Below are positions 5,766-5,823 of a stretch of 5,823 nucleotides of DNA, one piece after another; positions within the stretch are counted from its first letter, which is position 1; each line of letters starts with the position of its first letter. This DNA is from Treponema sp. (GTDB lineage: Bacteria; Spirochaetota; Spirochaetia; Treponematales; Breznakiellaceae), in assembly GCA_031268245.1 (NCBI GenBank), contig JAIRXN010000071.1:1-5823 (forward strand), read 5' to 3'. A program made the position numbers and the translations under genes. The notes under the pieces are model-generated. The model was not told the origin of the DNA. It was given only the letters and a program-made list of their open reading frames with translations, and did not search any database.

Positions 5766-5823
5766 ACAAACTATTATCTTTAACATATTTGCTAAAAAAT
5801 GGTAATAGCTTGTTAAATGAGGC

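Noticed and set aside
5185..5783. Plus-strand open frames up to 180 codons opposite the corrinoid gene
   Set aside because: The minus strand encodes an intact corrinoid protein with DLHDIG and a strong ribosome-binding site; the opposite frames are shadows.
5721..5823. Cobalamin riboswitch ahead of the corrinoid gene
   Set aside because: The leader from the likely start site is about 25 nt, and no B12-box-like sequence is seen in the 103 bases available.

Overview
The window holds four complete genes and about 630 bases of intergenic DNA rich in short palindromes. There is no rRNA, tRNA, CRISPR array or intact transposon. Moderate GC, a large Cache-domain hybrid kinase, an HD-GYP response regulator, a lone corrinoid protein and palindrome-rich gaps suggest an anaerobic bacterium. 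My best guess is a free-living or gut treponeme (Spirochaetes), possibly with acetogenic or methyl-using metabolism. That assignment is inference from gene style only; a clostridial host is not excluded.

Left half (5-3824) is a divergent two-component locus. A membrane hybrid histidine kinase (dCache sensor, HisKA, HATPase, receiver, Hpt) is on the minus strand. A soluble receiver plus HD-GYP protein, predicted to degrade cyclic di-GMP, is on the plus strand. They are separated by 154 bp that carry a promoter candidate for each gene. The plus-strand candidate has a consensus -35 box lying inside a perfect 11-bp inverted repeat, so it is a good candidate for a regulated promoter. The simplest reading is that the kinase senses an extracytoplasmic ligand and controls c-di-GMP turnover through its neighbour.

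Middle gap (3825-4091, 267 bp) contains no gene. It is a row of four hairpins, including a very strong 14-bp palindrome (3926-3955) and a 44-bp near-perfect palindrome bounded by CTAG (4006-4049) that resembles a minimal MITE or a pair of transposon ends.

Right half (4092-5720) is a convergent pair. A PocR-domain AraC-family regulator is on the plus strand. A cobalamin-binding (corrinoid) methyl-carrier protein is on the minus strand. A GC-rich hairpin between them is followed by a T-run only when read on the minus strand, so it is best read as the terminator of the corrinoid gene. The corrinoid gene has a strong ribosome binding site and a 17-bp palindrome over its likely -10 box. PocR domains are predicted to sense small hydrocarbon derivatives, so the regulator may control use of a methylated or alcohol substrate through the corrinoid protein. 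The substrate-specific methyltransferase is not in the window.

I see no clearly novel multi-gene system. The points most worth following are the PocR/corrinoid pairing, the palindromes over the two promoters, and the intergenic repeat clusters.
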